Shown: positions 43,837-56,089 of the stretch, piece after piece
How positions within the stretch are numbered: the stretch's first letter is position 1
How the letters are laid out: every line of letters starts with the position of its first letter
NCBI GenBank assembly: GCA_019916065.1
Contig: CM034237.1
Span: 44,351,084-44,415,083 of the forward strand
DNA: 64,000 nt
Direction of reading: 5' to 3'
Source: Vitellaria paradoxa
Taxonomy: Eukaryota > Streptophyta > Magnoliopsida > Ericales > Sapotaceae
Made by a program: the position numbers and the translations under genes
Notes under the pieces: model-generated
Told to the model about the DNA's origin: nothing
Seen by the model: only the letters and a program-made list of their open reading frames with translations
The model's database searches: none

Positions 43837-43949
43837 TGCCATTGTTCAAGGAGTGCCGTAACTCAGTTGGTCAGCTCTCGTTCAGTCTCTTTATTCGCTC
43901 GAGTTTGATCCTGCTTACCAATCAAAAAAAAAAAGAAATGCCATTGTTC
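43837..43949 (+). mobile_element. Short tRNA-derived SINE with 11-bp target duplication
   Basis: The body 43848-43938 (91 bp) carries an A box TAACTCAGTTGGT and a B box GAGTTTGATCC, spaced as in a tRNA gene, then an A-rich tail. It is bounded by identical tgccattgttc copies at 43837-43847 and 43939-43949. Box match, tail and perfect duplication together make this a secure LINE-mobilised SINE, recent enough to keep both repeats. It lies upstream of the UGT promoter. Confidence 0.85.
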
Positions 43950-44475
43950 CTCCTTTAAAATAAATAAATAACTACATTCGAAAAAGACACTAGAAAGAGA
44001 AATTTCTCTTTGTTTTACTGTTAGGATAAAAAAAAATAGTTAATGCTGTGTGCAAGATAAAATAATTACAAAATTAATGTTAATGAAAAACACATTTTGA
44101 TTCCCATCATTCCGAAAATCGGTCCATTTCCCTTCTAGGACCAAAATGAATGAATTCCTTCTCCTTCTCCTTGTATTCTTTGCATTGATCGATTAAGAAA
44201 AGTACGAAAATCCAAAGTTTATATTGATTAAGGACAAAGAGAGAATATGAAAAATTAAAATTTGTATTGATTAAAAAGAGAAATATTGAAAAATTAAAAG
44301 TTATGCTGATTAAGTAGAAAAGAAGAATATGCAAAACTAAAGTTTTTATTTATTAAAGAAAGAGATAGAGCATGAAAAACTAAAATTAGAACTGTTAAAA
44401 AAAAAAAAAGAAGTACAATTTTTGTTGAGTTAACTATTTAGTTGTTATTATTTTTAATTCTATCATTCTTTTTTC

Positions 44476-44509
<34 letters not shown>

Positions 44510-44751
44510 TTTTATTTATTTATTTGATATTTCTTAATCAAAGAGGTTAGTTATTTTTATTTTCTTTTTTTTTTTGTCTTCCTATTTTTTGATTTTAAGA
44601 TAAAGAACAAATAAATTATAACAGTCAACTTTTCATCGTTACTTTTAAATTGTAACAGTCGTCTATCCATATATTCTCTTCATTATTTTTAACTCGTTGC
44701 AGTCATCTATTCATTATTTTAGATTCTAACAGTACCTCATTTTGTTTTCGG
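43950..44751. other. Intergenic DNA with a (TTA)n microsatellite
   Basis: AT-rich, no gene. A (TTA)n run lies at 44477-44507. Low-complexity repeats of ttgattaa and aaaattaaa occur at 44180-44400. Confidence 0.55.
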
Positions 44752-45072
44752 CTCCGTTTGAAAACAATTAACATTGGCTAATGGCTAATAACTAGAAATT
44801 AATTGAAAAAAAAATTAGCTAATTTTGTGTTTGGGAAGGAAAAAAAGCGACTAATGACTAATGACTAGTAGCTAGTTAAAAAAAACTTAACTAATTTTGT
44901 GTTTAGGAAAGAAAAAAAAGTGACTTTTTTATAGGTGACTAAATTATTTTATATTTATATTTTTACCCTTGAAAGTTTAAATGAAATTAAAATATAAGAG
45001 GGTAAAAAAGTCCAATCACTATTGAAGTAGTCATTAATTTTAACTAATGACTACTCTTACCAAACCGACCCG
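44752..45072. mobile_element. MITE-like element with actaatgacta repeats
   Basis: Left end cggctccgtttg and right end ccaaaccgaccc are inverted matches; near both ends are copies of the same short motif (ctaatgactaatgacta on the left, aactaatgactactc on the right). It is non-coding and about 320 bp long. No clear target duplication. Confidence 0.5.
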
Positions 45073-46173
45073 TCATCACTTCAAATTGTCATAGTCGTCA
45101 TCCATATATATATATATATATATATACACACGTATTCCATTTTAAATTTTTAAGTTACAACAGCCGTATACGTAACAGCCATCTATTCATTTATTTTATT
45201 TATTAATTATTTGAAGTTGTAACGTTTATCTGTTTAAGAAATGTATAAAATTGAAGTTATATCTCGGAGGGTTAGAAATGAAATTAGAACACGAAACAAT
45301 ATAAATGGGAAAAAAAAATCGCAAAAAGAATAATAAGATTGAATTAGAAAAATTGAAATCGGAAATTAATTAATAAGGAGAGAGAAAATAAAATTTATGT
45401 TACAAAGAAAATCGGTTTACGAACAATATTTAACACCATAACATATTTATTAATTTCCGCGTCCCAATTATTAGTGGCTTAATTACAAGATCATCTCTTG
45501 AATTATGATTTATTATCATTTAATTCTTTTCAATTATACAACGCCAAATATACAATTAATTAAACAATCAATTTATAATAATGTATATCTTTTTATTTGT
45601 ATAGATCTTTGTAATTTTATTATAATTTAGTCAGTTGATATGAATCTGAGAAAAAAAAATTATTTATTAGTATAAATAGTATTCATATAAAACTTTAAGA
45701 ACGCTTTAATTTCTTAATTTTTGTAAGCAATATAATAATTATGAGCAAATGACAATCTGTAAACGGGTTTTCAAATTTTTAATATAAAATATATTTTATC
45801 TTTCATCATTAGTTATTAATTTCCTATTTTAATACTCTTCTCTTTTCAATTCTATCATATTGTTCTTTTTGTAATTTTTTTCCTTTTAATCTAAATTTTA
45901 TATCTAATCCCCCCAAATTTTATCTCTATAATTTTGCCCCATTCATTAATTAGTTGATCGTATTCAATTCTATGGTTCCTTTTCCTTTGTTATTATTATT
46001 TTTTTCACTCAATATCTCTTAATCAACGATGTTTGTCTTTCTTTTTTTTTTAATTTTTTTTATTTTTAATTTGAAAATAAAAAATAAATAAATTATAATA
46101 ATCAACTTTTCATCATTAATTTTAAATTATAACAGTCGGCAGTCTATATATTCTCCTCATTATTTCTAAGTAA
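45073..46173. other. AT-rich intergenic DNA
   Basis: No gene. A (TA)n run lies at 45106-45126. The phrase ttttcatc-tta-tttaaatt-taacagtc is repeated at about 44625, 45060 and 46105, hinting at older duplications. Confidence 0.45.
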
Positions 46174-46590
46174 GGGCTTGTTTATTGTGATGAAAATGAC
46201 TGAAAATTTTGGAAAATTTCTTAAATCCTCTTAAATTCTTTAATATATTTTATATTTTTCGTACTTCGTGAAATAATTATAAATTTATATATATTTATAT
46301 ATTTTAATAATTTTTTTACAAATTCTAATAAATTTTTTACAAATTCAAATAACATTTCACAAATCTCAATAATTTTTTCACAAATCTCAAAAATTTTTCA
46401 TATCTTTCAATAAATTTTAATATAAAATCGTTCTGACGGATCCAATAAAATTATTCGAAAATTTTTTTTTTCCAAAAAATTAACCAAACATTAAAAAATT
46501 TTACTATTTACCTTCAAAAAGTATAATTTAATGATTGTACGTAAAAAACTAAAAGTTATTTTTTATTGCTTTTTTTGGTTGGGGGGGGGG
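46174..46590. mobile_element. MITE family E, copy 2 (right end lost)
   Basis: Starts gggcttgtttattg after TAA and is similar to 10427-10846 through most of its length, including the aataatttttt-acaaat repeats and the aatataaaatcgttctga block. The right end runs into a 12-G homopolymer (46580-46591) instead of the inverted terminus. Confidence 0.55.
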
Positions 46591-46659
46591 GGAAGTTGCA
46601 GGCGTCGGCCATTCATTATTTCAGATTTCATTTTGTCTTCCTACGGCCATTCACACTAC

Positions 46660-47018
46660 GGCTCCGTTTGGCCAAAAAAATAAGATAAATTGAGATAAAA
46701 TATAGTTTGGAGTTAATTTTGGTGTCACTTTTTTTTAAAAATTCATAAATCGTGGGAACAGTTTACTAAATTCGTTTCCACGGATTCAAAAAAATTCATA
46801 AAAAATAGTGATAATGGTACTCGTTTGAAAACTCTCGACACGAAGAATATGATTGTATAAAAAATTTATACATTCGGATAATCTACTTCCAGATTTTTTA
46901 TTTTTTTAACAAAATATTAAAATTTTTTGAAATTAGTGATGATGGAAAAATTAAAGATAAAAGAGTTGTTAGAGATTTATAGAGATTTTCAGAGTTTTTT
47001 TTGTTGCCAAACGCAGCC
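46660..47018. mobile_element. MITE with 13-bp inverted ends
   Basis: Left end ggctccgtttggc, right end gccaaacgcagcc: inverted repeats with one mismatch, flanked on both sides by tac (46657-46659 and 47019-47021). 359 bp, non-coding. A 3-bp duplication suits PIF/Harbinger-type elements, though TAC is not the usual TWA. Confidence 0.65.
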
Positions 47019-47021
47019 TAC

Positions 47022-47901
47022 AACGTGCAACATTTTTCGCCATAAATTTGCGATGGACATGACGTATGCTTGCTGTCGTCATACTAGCTTAGGTTGAAAC
47101 CGTATAGCGCCTGAAGTTTGACACGGCGCAATAAAATCATGTCTCTTTCAAATAGATAAGGCGGTAATCAAATTGAATGTACAAACACAATTTGGACTAG
47201 AAAACTTCAAATGAATTCCTTCACATCAATACATAAGAGGTTGGTTGTAACCCGGGTTTGACTTTTTTAGAGGGCAGTTCTTCTTCTAATTGTGGAGGAC
47301 CGTCTAATAGTTTTTTCGATTAAACCGGTCAGTCAGAACTTACCTAAACTGGTTTATCTCCTCATGATTTTTTGTCGGTTAGGACCACGGGATGGATTTC
47401 ACCCAATACGCACCCATGAGTAAGAGTTGCAGACTTTTCCCCAACCCTAAAAGAGAGTGGTTGTAATGAAAAAAAAAAATAATATAAATTTATTAAAATT
47501 ACAGTCTTGTAATTTATTTAGCCTTGTAATTTTTTTAACATTGAATCTATAGGAATCATGGGTTTTGGGGAGGTTTCTTTTCCACGGCAGCAACTGCCAT
47601 TTGAAGATCCAACGGCTACGATAAAACAATAAAATTAAACGGCTCATGGCCGATATTTTATATATATAATCACGCCCAAAATTCGAAGGGTCACCGCTCG
47701 TGTTTTATTTATTTTATTTTTTCATTTTTCCTTCTATTCTTTTCTTTCTCTCACTCTTTTAATTCCACGTGAAAACAAACTTAGCATCTTACCAATTAAT
47801 TTACCACACCTTAAAACTTTAATTTTTCGTGATAAAGTGATTTGGTACAAGAGGTGTGGGTGTTTAATTTGATAAGTTGATATAATTTGGATAATTCAGT
47901 A

Positions 47902-47963
<62 letters not shown>

Positions 47964-48439
47964 TGTTGTTGTTATTTTTATGATTGTTGTTATTATGGGT
48001 TAAGTAAAGCAGAGTCATTAAATTTGTTTGAGATGAAATGAGACAAAAATAAATTCTTTAGAGATATTTCTTGTTTTTGGCGTTATTATGTTTGGGATTT
48101 TTTTTTCATTTATTTATATTTTATTGGATTGATCATGATAAGTTTTATATGTGACTACTTGTAGTTGTTTACTGCTCAAATTTTTGTCACTTATATGATT
48201 AATTATATTGGTTATATATCTTGCGCTTATTTGACTAAAAATTCAACTGCTCTGGTAAGTATATGAGAATTTTTTATAATGAAGTAAAATTGATTTATTA
48301 TTGCTTAAGTTGGAAGGAAAGAAAGACGGTTTGCTTGTTCATCTTAATTAATTACCACCCTTTCCATTATATATTATTTTCATGTCATGACATTTTTTTT
48401 TTAATATTTGTTATTTATGGTGGATAGGAACATTTTGGA
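47022..48439. other. Intergenic DNA with a long (ATT)n microsatellite
   Basis: No gene. A low-copy, less AT-rich patch at 47220-47460 has no recognised identity. The perfect (ATT)n run at 47902-47962 (about 20 units) is the longest trinucleotide repeat in the window. Confidence 0.55.
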
Positions 48440-48915
48440 CACGGATTATTCACATATTAGAGGGAGTGAAAATTCTTGCAATTATAGTAATAGAGTAGAT
48501 GAAAGATCAAGAATCGGTATGGTGTTTGATACACTTGATGCATCATTAAAATTTTAGAAGAATTATAGACAAACTATGGGTTTTGGTGTTAAAAATGATT
48601 ATAGCAATAAGAGTAAAACAATTTGAATGATAACTAATGCAATTTATGTATATCGTAAAAAGGATCAAAGGAAAGAAGATAAGCATAGAGCATATAGTAC
48701 ACCTCGATGGGAAGTAAGATCGAACTACTAATGTAAGGTCAATTTAGTTTTAGGCTGGGGTATAAAAACATACAAAATAAAAGATTTTGTTGAAAAATGT
48801 AATCATAGTCTTTAGTCTCCTAAGACTAGTCACGTTTTAAGATGTCATAGAGATGTCAAAACATTGTTATTAAGTTGACACGTAGTACATGTATTACTCC
48901 TAAAACAACATAAGA

Positions 48916-49155
48916 GTTGATAATTAAAAAAGTAATTCTGAGAATTAGTTCAACTAGTAAAATCTTAAGTTTGTTTCCCAGTAATCACTAGTTCGAGTCC
49001 CGTTACAGCTACTGAAGAGTTTACTAAGTCACTAACTTCAAGACTCCAAAGATTAGTTGAACTACATGTATACTAATTTGGATACCCTCGATTACAAAAA
49101 AAAAAAAAAAAAAGAAAAAGAAAAAAAAAGGAAAAAGTTGATGATTAGAAGAGTA
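48916..49155 (+). mobile_element. tRNA-derived SINE inside the FRS pseudogene
   Basis: Body 48935-49136 with an A-box-like TAGTTCAACTAG, a B box AGTTCGAGTCC and an A-rich tail from about 49096. The flanks gttgataattaaaaaagta (48916-48934) and gttgatgattagaagagta (49137-49155) agree at 16 of 19 positions, a target duplication that has since diverged. Confidence 0.75.
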
Positions 49156-49711
49156 GGAGGAAGGAAAATTTTTGAGATATGTCACAGAAGATCAAATGAG
49201 TTACCTACAATCGAAAAGAGAGCAAAAACATGGAATATGGTGAGTTAGAAGGTATTGTGAAGTACTTTAAGGAGCAACAAACGAAAGATCCATCATTTTA
49301 TTATTTAATGTAATTTGATAGCGCAGAATTTGTCGCTAATACATTTTGGGATAATTCTAAAATGCTTGTTGCTTACAATAATTTTGGTGACTTGGTAACA
49401 TTTGACACGACGGACGGTACAAACAAATAGTTGAGGCCTCTTGGTGTGTTTAGAAACATTTGCATGTTTGTTTGAAACTTTTCTAAAAGCTCACGGAGGT
49501 AAGGAGTTAAAAAAAAAATATTCACATATCAAGATGCTGCAATGGTGTCCAACATGTTTAAAGGTACATCTAACGGGTTGTGCAGTTAGTAGATAATGTA
49601 AAATGAAATCAGACATTTGGATTGTCACATGAAAAAAGGTGCTGATTTTTTTTTTTTTTTTTTTTTAAGAATTTTATGAGTTTATGTTTGGTTATTTGGA
49701 TGAGATTGAGG

Positions 49712-49845
49712 TCCCGTTTTTGAGTGATAAAAAAATCTAAAAAATTATGAAAAAACACTAAAAAATTTTTAAGTTATTCACTTTTTATCTCATTATACGA
49801 ATTACAAACCTGCAACTTATTTTATTTTATCTCACTTTTTAAAAA
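49712..49845. mobile_element. Small MITE-like insertion in the FRS pseudogene (1)
   Basis: Begins gtcccgtttttgagtg within the coding remnant and ends near tcactttttaaaaatgaaga, a loose inverted match. FRS-like coding resumes at about 49850. Borders are approximate. Confidence 0.4.
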
Positions 49846-49952
49846 TGAAGAGGTAAAATGGTTGAGAAGTATAGTTTGAAGAACAACAATTAGTTGGTTC
49901 GTACGTACGATTTGATGGAGAAATGGGCCAAATGTCATATGAAACATGCTTT

Positions 49953-50110
49953 GGGATTGTTTGGAGTAAGAAAAAATGAGATAAATTGATATAAATTGTG
50001 ATTTAGGGAGAGTTCGTAATACGTGCAGTGAGAGAAAAAAATTAATGTAATATAAAATTAACAGAGATTTTTAAAAATTTTTATCAAACTATTGCAAACC
50101 AAACAGGACC
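49953..50110. mobile_element. Small MITE in the FRS pseudogene (2)
   Basis: Ends gggattgtttgg and ccaaacaggacc form inverted repeats with two differences, about 158 bp apart. ttt borders both sides. FRS-like sequence continues after 50110. Confidence 0.55.
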
Positions 50111-50489
50111 TTTATATAACTCAATCTTTTGAGCACTTTGATAGTGTGGTGGATCAAAAAAGACGCAAAGAGTTGGAATTTAAGTTCCAAACAGGACAAA
50201 AAGTGCTTCCATTAGGATCTTTTGACCACCTCCCTTGTTACACGAAGAATGGCAAAGGTATACACCTTCAATTTCTAATCATTTTAAAATTGAGCTTGGT
50301 CACGCACTAAGAATAAAAATAAAAGGAAGGGATGCATGTGAATCGATGCACACATGAATATATTTGTTGCTTCCATGATTGAGAGGGAAAAGAATTTAAA
50401 GTGGTTAATTTATGACGACCCTCGTAAGTGTTCAGTCAGTTACAGTTGCAAGAAGCTTGAAACAATGGGTACATTGAGTTCCCATCTTT

Positions 50490-50815
50490 TTGGGGACATT
50501 TGAAGACACAATTTTTAGTAATTTTTAGTATTTTTTGGTCACAAGTTACTAATTATAATTTTTGGTATATTTGGTAAAGTAAATAGTAATTTATAGCAAT
50601 TTTTTACAATTTTTTGTAACTTTTGAGTATTTGATAAATTTTTGATAACTTTTAGTATTTTTTTAGTAACTTTTGATAACTTTTAATAACTTTTAGTAAC
50701 TTTTGAGTTGAGAAGTTATTATAACAGAGAAAAAAATGACAAAAATTAATGGTTTGTCAAATATTTGAATATCAAAAGTTAGTATTTTTTTTTTAATTTA
50801 GCTAACAAACGCCCC
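50490..50815. mobile_element. MITE family B copy in the FRS pseudogene (3)
   Basis: Left end ggggacatttg and right end caaacgccccc are inverted; between them repeats of agtaacttttgataac dominate, as in 14252-14851. The coding remnant breaks off after the SWIM-like region and resumes at aaagtattcatcaattatgg, which supports insertion. Confidence 0.6.
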
Positions 50816-51020
50816 CTTAAAGTATTCATCAATTATGGTCATGACGTAATGAATATTCTCAAAACAATATATTGTGAATATATGGACAAAGGGAGCCAAA
50901 ATTTCGCATGTGTTTAGTGAGGGAATGCCGACTGTCGAAGAAGACAATAATCAATGGATTCTTGCGGTGAACATTGACAATGCAATGGGAAACATTAAAG
51001 GCTTGAAGAAAAGAGAAGGC

Positions 51021-51189
51021 CAATGACACACAAAACAATGGTTGCCTTTGCATAAGATACGTCAGGGAAAGGCCAAAAAATCCAATTTGTCCAAAAAGGT
51101 TGAGTACTACTTTAATACCACGTGCCAATTTTTAAACAACATTATTAAAAATTATAATGAAATTTACAAGCCAAACAAAGCCTACATCC

Positions 51190-51223
<34 letters not shown>

Positions 51224-51793
51224 TTATGAATTCTAACGCGTGTTGTCGACTTAAAATGTCTCATTTGATTCATTACTTTTTCATAAATATATAAAAATTT
51301 AAATGACACAAAATATATTTTCATACTTTAACAATGTTGAATTTATAAATTTTGATGAGTTATTAAGAATGCATTATTAAACTTATTTTGAATATTTAAA
51401 GGTTTAAAGAATAATAAATAAGTTATATTATACCATTTTTTTTATTATGATACACCATTTTATTTATTATAAAAATGGTAATAATATATAGAGTTCAATA
51501 ATAATATTAGAATAAAAAATAATATTATAATATTTAAGTAAAATAAAATTTAAGTTAGCTGAATATTAAAGAGGGTCTTTCTTTTTTTTTTAGTAAGTGA
51601 TATTAAAGAGAGAGTCCTAATTTATCTCTAGTCGGCAGAAATTATCACATATATCCATCACACATCCGGCTTTTGCCATCTGGCTTTCGGTGTGAATCGG
51701 GATGACTTTTCAAACTTGGAGTCCAACTTTGACAATGACACGCTGAAAAATCTGGAAGCCGGTTTTTTTTTTGGGGGGGGGGGGGGCCTCGCT
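51021..51793. other. AT-rich intergenic DNA
   Basis: No gene. A (TA)n run lies at 51193-51218. A 14-G homopolymer (51773-51786) follows a T-run near the right end and precedes the inverted repeat. Confidence 0.5.
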
Positions 51794-52725
51794 GACGTAA
51801 CCCTTCGTTGGCCGCTCGTTTCAACTCCTCTCTCTCTTTTTTTTTTTTTTTTTTTTTTTTTCCGTTTGTTTCCGCCCACTTTTTTTTTTTTTCTCCAGTT
51901 TCCAAATCGGCCAGCAAGGCTGTGCTTTGAAAAAAAAATTAATTTTTTTAATCGATTACTAATTAGTTATTAAAAATTTAATTTTTTTATGTTTAAAAAA
52001 AAATTAAATTTTTTTATTAATTTGATATTTTTATCCTTCAATATAAAAACAAGTTAACATGTAAGATATTAAATTTAATTATTTTAAAAAATTATCAATT
52101 TTTTATAACTCGACTGTGTTAGGTTGATTGACGTTGGAGGCCAGCTGCCTGTGCAATCGTGACCGTTCAATTTTTTTTTCTTAGTTCAGTGCACTGGTCT
52201 TTGTTTTTTTTCTTTAGTTTAGTTAAAACTGGCCAACAAGGCTGTATTTCAAAAAATATATATTAATTTTTTTAATTGATTACTAATTAATTATTATAAA
52301 TTATTTTTTTGTTTAAACAAGAAAAAATTATTTTTTAATAACTATCTTTTTAATTTTTTTGTTAATTTAATATTTTTGTTTTTCAATGTTTAAAACAAGT
52401 TAACATGTAAGATGATAAATTTAGTCATTTTTAAAAAAATAAAAAAATTAATAACTGATAACGAAATTATCAATTTTTTTCTCAAACGTAACTTTTAACG
52501 TCAATCAATCTAACACAGCCGAGTTATCAATAATCGACTTTTTTTTTAATAACCAAATTCACTATTTTACATGTTAACTTGTTTTGGAGGAATTAATATT
52601 TTTTTTCAAAACACGATCTTATTGGCTGATTTGAATTAAACTGAAGAAAAAAAAACTATGCAAGAGACTGAACCAACGAAAAAAAAGAGAGAGAAATTGA
52701 AACGAGCAGCCAACGAGGGGTCACA
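51794..52725. repeat. Large imperfect inverted repeat (foldback-like)
   Basis: The left arm (about 51794-52140) and right arm (about 52497-52725) are inverted copies: gttggccgctcgtttcaa pairs with ttgaaacgagcagccaac, gccagcaaggctgtgctttg with a match at 52605-52630, and gttaggttgattgacgtt with aacgtcaatcaatctaac. In the loop, 52200-52480 repeats the left arm in direct orientation (gccaacaaggctgta, gttaacatgtaagat). Arms differ in poly(T) tracts. Non-coding; a foldback transposon or an inverted MITE pair. Confidence 0.65.
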
Positions 52726-53856
52726 TTAACGAGGACAGCGGACTAACATCGCTTGAGGTGTCACCCCCTTCGAAAAATCTTTGGCAACGAAAGCGAACTT
52801 GAGGGTCACATCAAAGAGGAAGATTTAGGACTCGTTTGGATGATCATCAAAATTATTTTAATATATTTTAAATTTTGTTAAATTTAAAAGATAAAAATAT
52901 TAAATGATTAAAAAGTTAAAAATCAAACTATGAAAAATTAATTTTAGTATTTAATTTTTTTTTAAATACTAAAATTATTTTTTCCTTCCCAAACTAAGTC
53001 ATAAACTTTTATTTTATGTTCACTAATAAATTTAATTTTAATTTTAATACGTATCAGGATAGAATTTTTTATATAATTAGATAAGTTTTAAAATCACATA
53101 TATTTATTTATTTATTTAAATTATAAAATAATATATAGCGTGGTGCATTGTGATGAGTGATTTATATAGTGTTAAAATAATGCATCAAAATTATACTTTT
53201 TAGATTTTATTAATGGATTCGTTATCATGTCAATCAAAGCGTAAACATCCATTTTTTTTTCCTTTCGGTATTTTACAAATGAATGTATCAAAGTTACACT
53301 TTTCGTTAATGGGTTCGTTCCCATTTAAATTAAAGGTGTATTTAAAGTAATAAAAAATGAGATAAAGTAATATAAGTTGTGAATTCGTAAATCATACAGT
53401 GAAACAAAAAAAAATAATTTTTAAAGATTTTTAACGTTTTATCTCACGTCAAACGCATCCTATATCATATCAATTAAAGTGCAAACATCTATTTTTTTAG
53501 GATCCGTTTGGTTGGTCAAATTTTAACAAAAAAGTACAAAAAAATAAAAGATGTGATATAAAAGTGATATGTGTTAAATTTTAATTAGAAGAAAATTCAA
53601 TAAGTAGTTAGAAATTGATAAGTTTTGGTAAATTTTTGTAGACTAAATAAGGCTTTAGTATTTTAGGGTATGTTTGGAGTAACAAAAAAGTTAACAAAAT
53701 TTAATAAAGATTATGAATTTGTAATTTATACAATGAAATAAAAAATAAATAATTTTTAAAAATTTTAATATATTTTTCAGTATTTTTTAACATATATTAG
53801 AATTTCAAACGAAGCATTAATAGTAAAATCATTGTCACTATTACAGCTCTAGCCTG
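52726..53856. other. Intergenic DNA rich in small MITE-like repeats
   Basis: No gene. Candidate short elements with gttgg/ccaaac-type ends lie at about 52828-53000 (ggactcgtttgg...cccaaactaagtc), 53500-53645 (ggatccgtttggttgg...) and 53664-53818 (gggtatgtttggagt...atttcaaacgaagc). Each has AT-rich, agataaa-containing interiors. Borders are uncertain. Confidence 0.4.
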
Positions 53857-55437
53857 GTGATGTAAATGGTGCGGGTCAGCCCGCATCTCGACCCGGCCCG
53901 ACTCGCCCCTGGTTTAGTGTCTGTGCCCCTGGTTTAGTATCTGTGCAGTCCTGGTCCAGCCTGAGCACCACGTGCCAGGGCTTAAGTCACACAGCCTCCG
54001 CCTGGCCTCCGAAACGCGCAGCAGGATAATTTTTTTTATTTTTTATTATTTATTTATTTATTTATTATTATTATTTTTACACCCTTTGCCCAGACCATAT
54101 TTACTAACATTTGTGGATATTTGGTTGACAAAAAATGAGATAAAAAGTATAATAAAAGTAGAAAGATATGACATAAAGGTGAAATGTGAAAATTTTTGAT
54201 TTGAGGAAAGTATAAAAAATAGTTAAAGTTGGTGAATTTTGGTAATTTTTAATGGTGCCAAATAAGGCCAAAATACGTATTGTTTTTATGTTTATGTCTA
54301 TAAATTTTTAAAAATTGATAATAAAAATATATTTTTAAATTTATTTTTATTTTTTTAAAAAGATAAAAATTTTTAAAAAATAAAAATTTAAATGAAAAAA
54401 GATATGTTTAGCTCCGTTTTTTTGCTATAAATATTCTATTAATTTTAATATTTGATCTATTTTTGTTGTAACATATTAAAATAAATATTTTATTCAAATA
54501 TTTTATTAAACTAAATTTTTTAAAAGATAATATAGTTAAATTAATTAAACTATATAAATATATTTTGTTAATTTTTTAATTAATATAATTAAAATAATTA
54601 ATTAAATTAGATAAATTTAATTAATTAAATTAATATGAAATATATTTTATGAAATTATTTTCAACAAACAATGTAATATAATATAATATAATTATTTAAA
54701 TAATTATAATCTAACAAATAATGATAATTTAATTAATTAATATAATAATTTAATCTAATTGTTGAAATTAATTTGAAATATATTTTATTGAATTATTTTT
54801 AATAAGTAATATAATTAAATTAATTATTCAAATTAATATGAAATATATTTTATTAACTTCAATTATTTTTTAAAAATTAATAATCTTAAATATTTTATAA
54901 AAATAAAATTAATTATTATGAACAAAAGTTACATTTTCAAACGCTGTTTAAGTTTTTATATAAGAAAAAAAAAAGATAACACAAAATAAAACTCACAAAC
55001 AAAAACAATTAAATATAAAAAAACTGACAGCTCCAAATTCGAGATTTTTTTTTCTTTTCCAGCCGTTAGCCAATGGTTAGAAAACGGTCAAAAAATTTTA
55101 AAAATTATAAAAACTCTCCAATTAATTTACAAATCCCCATTCTTCCATTATAAATACCTCATTATATTCAACTAAAAAATCAAAAATTTCTCTCATTCTC
55201 CCCACTCTCGATCTATCAACTTTAAAGTATATTTTTCAATTGTGCTAAGAGATCTCAACTCACTCCAATTGAAGTCCAAATTAAAAGATAAAGTGTTCAA
55301 AACTTCAAATTATTACAAATTAGTAAATTTTATTTTATTTTTCTAAATTTTTTCAAATTTAATTTTTTTAATTTGTATCTTTAATTATTTTTAATTTGTA
55401 TACTTTAAATTTTTTCATAAAATTAAATTTTTATTAA

Positions 55438-55960
55438 ATAGATCCTAGAGACCGTATTTTTTATGCCGAGAGTGAAGACTTAATTAATTCTTCCACTTGT
55501 GAGCAAATTCCAACACCTGTGAGCTTGATTGGTGCTACTCCATCATTATTATCAACAGATTAATTTATAAGAATTGTAAACAATGACTAAATGCGTAAGG
55601 CAAATTGTAATATTTGTGAAAACTTATTAGATTATAAAATTATTTTTAGAACAAGTTATTTAAAAATACATTTAAATAAAAAGTACTGACACCAACCCCC
55701 TACGCCAATGCTTTAATTGATTACATTTTTTTCAAAACTATACAAAATTAATTGAGTAACGAATGGGGTAATTTAAGTATATTTTCTTGTGATCCTACAA
55801 AAACTAAAAATAATTTGACTAGATTTATTTTTAAGATAAACAACCTTTTACTATGAGTTAAAATAAAAATTTTGAAGAATTTATTTGTGATAATTTTAAA
55901 CTACAATTTCATGTTTTTTCAAGAAATACTTTTCAAAATTATGTTCTATGTAATAATATT
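55438..55960 (+). pseudogene. hAT transposase remnant with BED zinc finger
   Basis: From 55438 (ATA where ATG is expected) the frame reads DPRDRIFYAESEDLINSS and then TPVSLIGATPSLLSTD before a stop. From 55591 it reads MRKANCNICENLLDYK and SYLKIHLNKKY, a C-x2-C...H-type BED finger as in Ac-like hAT transposases. Near 55873-55955 a block FEEFICDNFKLQFHVFSRNTF matches the SRNT region that follows. The middle and the hAT dimerisation domain are missing. In-frame stops separate the pieces, so it is inactive. Confidence 0.6.
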
Positions 55961-56089
55961 AACTTTTTAAATTTTAACTTTTTAATTTTTCTTTTTCTTC
56001 CATTTTTTTTAATTTATTGTGATTTATCTCCTTCCGTAAGCTTTGATTTATAAACTTTAATATATATATATATATAAGATTATATATAT

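Larger units (their letters stand above)
48440..51020 (+). pseudogene. FRS: FAR1-related sequence (FRS) pseudogene
   Basis: The order of remnants is that of a FAR1/FHY3-family protein, a transcription factor group descended from MULE transposases. FAR1 DNA-binding region from about 48500 (IGMVFDTLDASLKF, GFGVKNDYSNKSK, FVEKCNHSL, SPKTSHVLR); a MULE transposase segment at about 49380 (FGDLVTFDTTDGTNK, RPLGVFRN, TYQDAAM); KYSLKNNNWLVRTYDLMEKW near 49870 with frame changes; SVVDQKRRKELEF near 50140; a SWIM-type stretch SVSYSCKKLETMGTLSSH near 50435, where one of the Cys positions reads Tyr; and the tail ILNIWTKGAK near 50870. Stops and frameshifts are many. A SINE (48916-49155) and three MITE-like insertions split it. 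It has no visible introns beyond these, so I cannot tell a dead gene from a decayed transposase relative, but the FAR1 and SWIM parts favour an FRS gene. Confidence 0.78.

Noticed and set aside
48935..49100. Functional tRNA gene
   Set aside because: Only A- and B-box-like sequences are present; there is no cloverleaf, and an A-rich tail with flanking duplication shows a SINE.
51692..51973. Coding frames through G- and T-homopolymers
   Set aside because: They arise from poly(G), poly(T) and the inverted repeat; no protein features.
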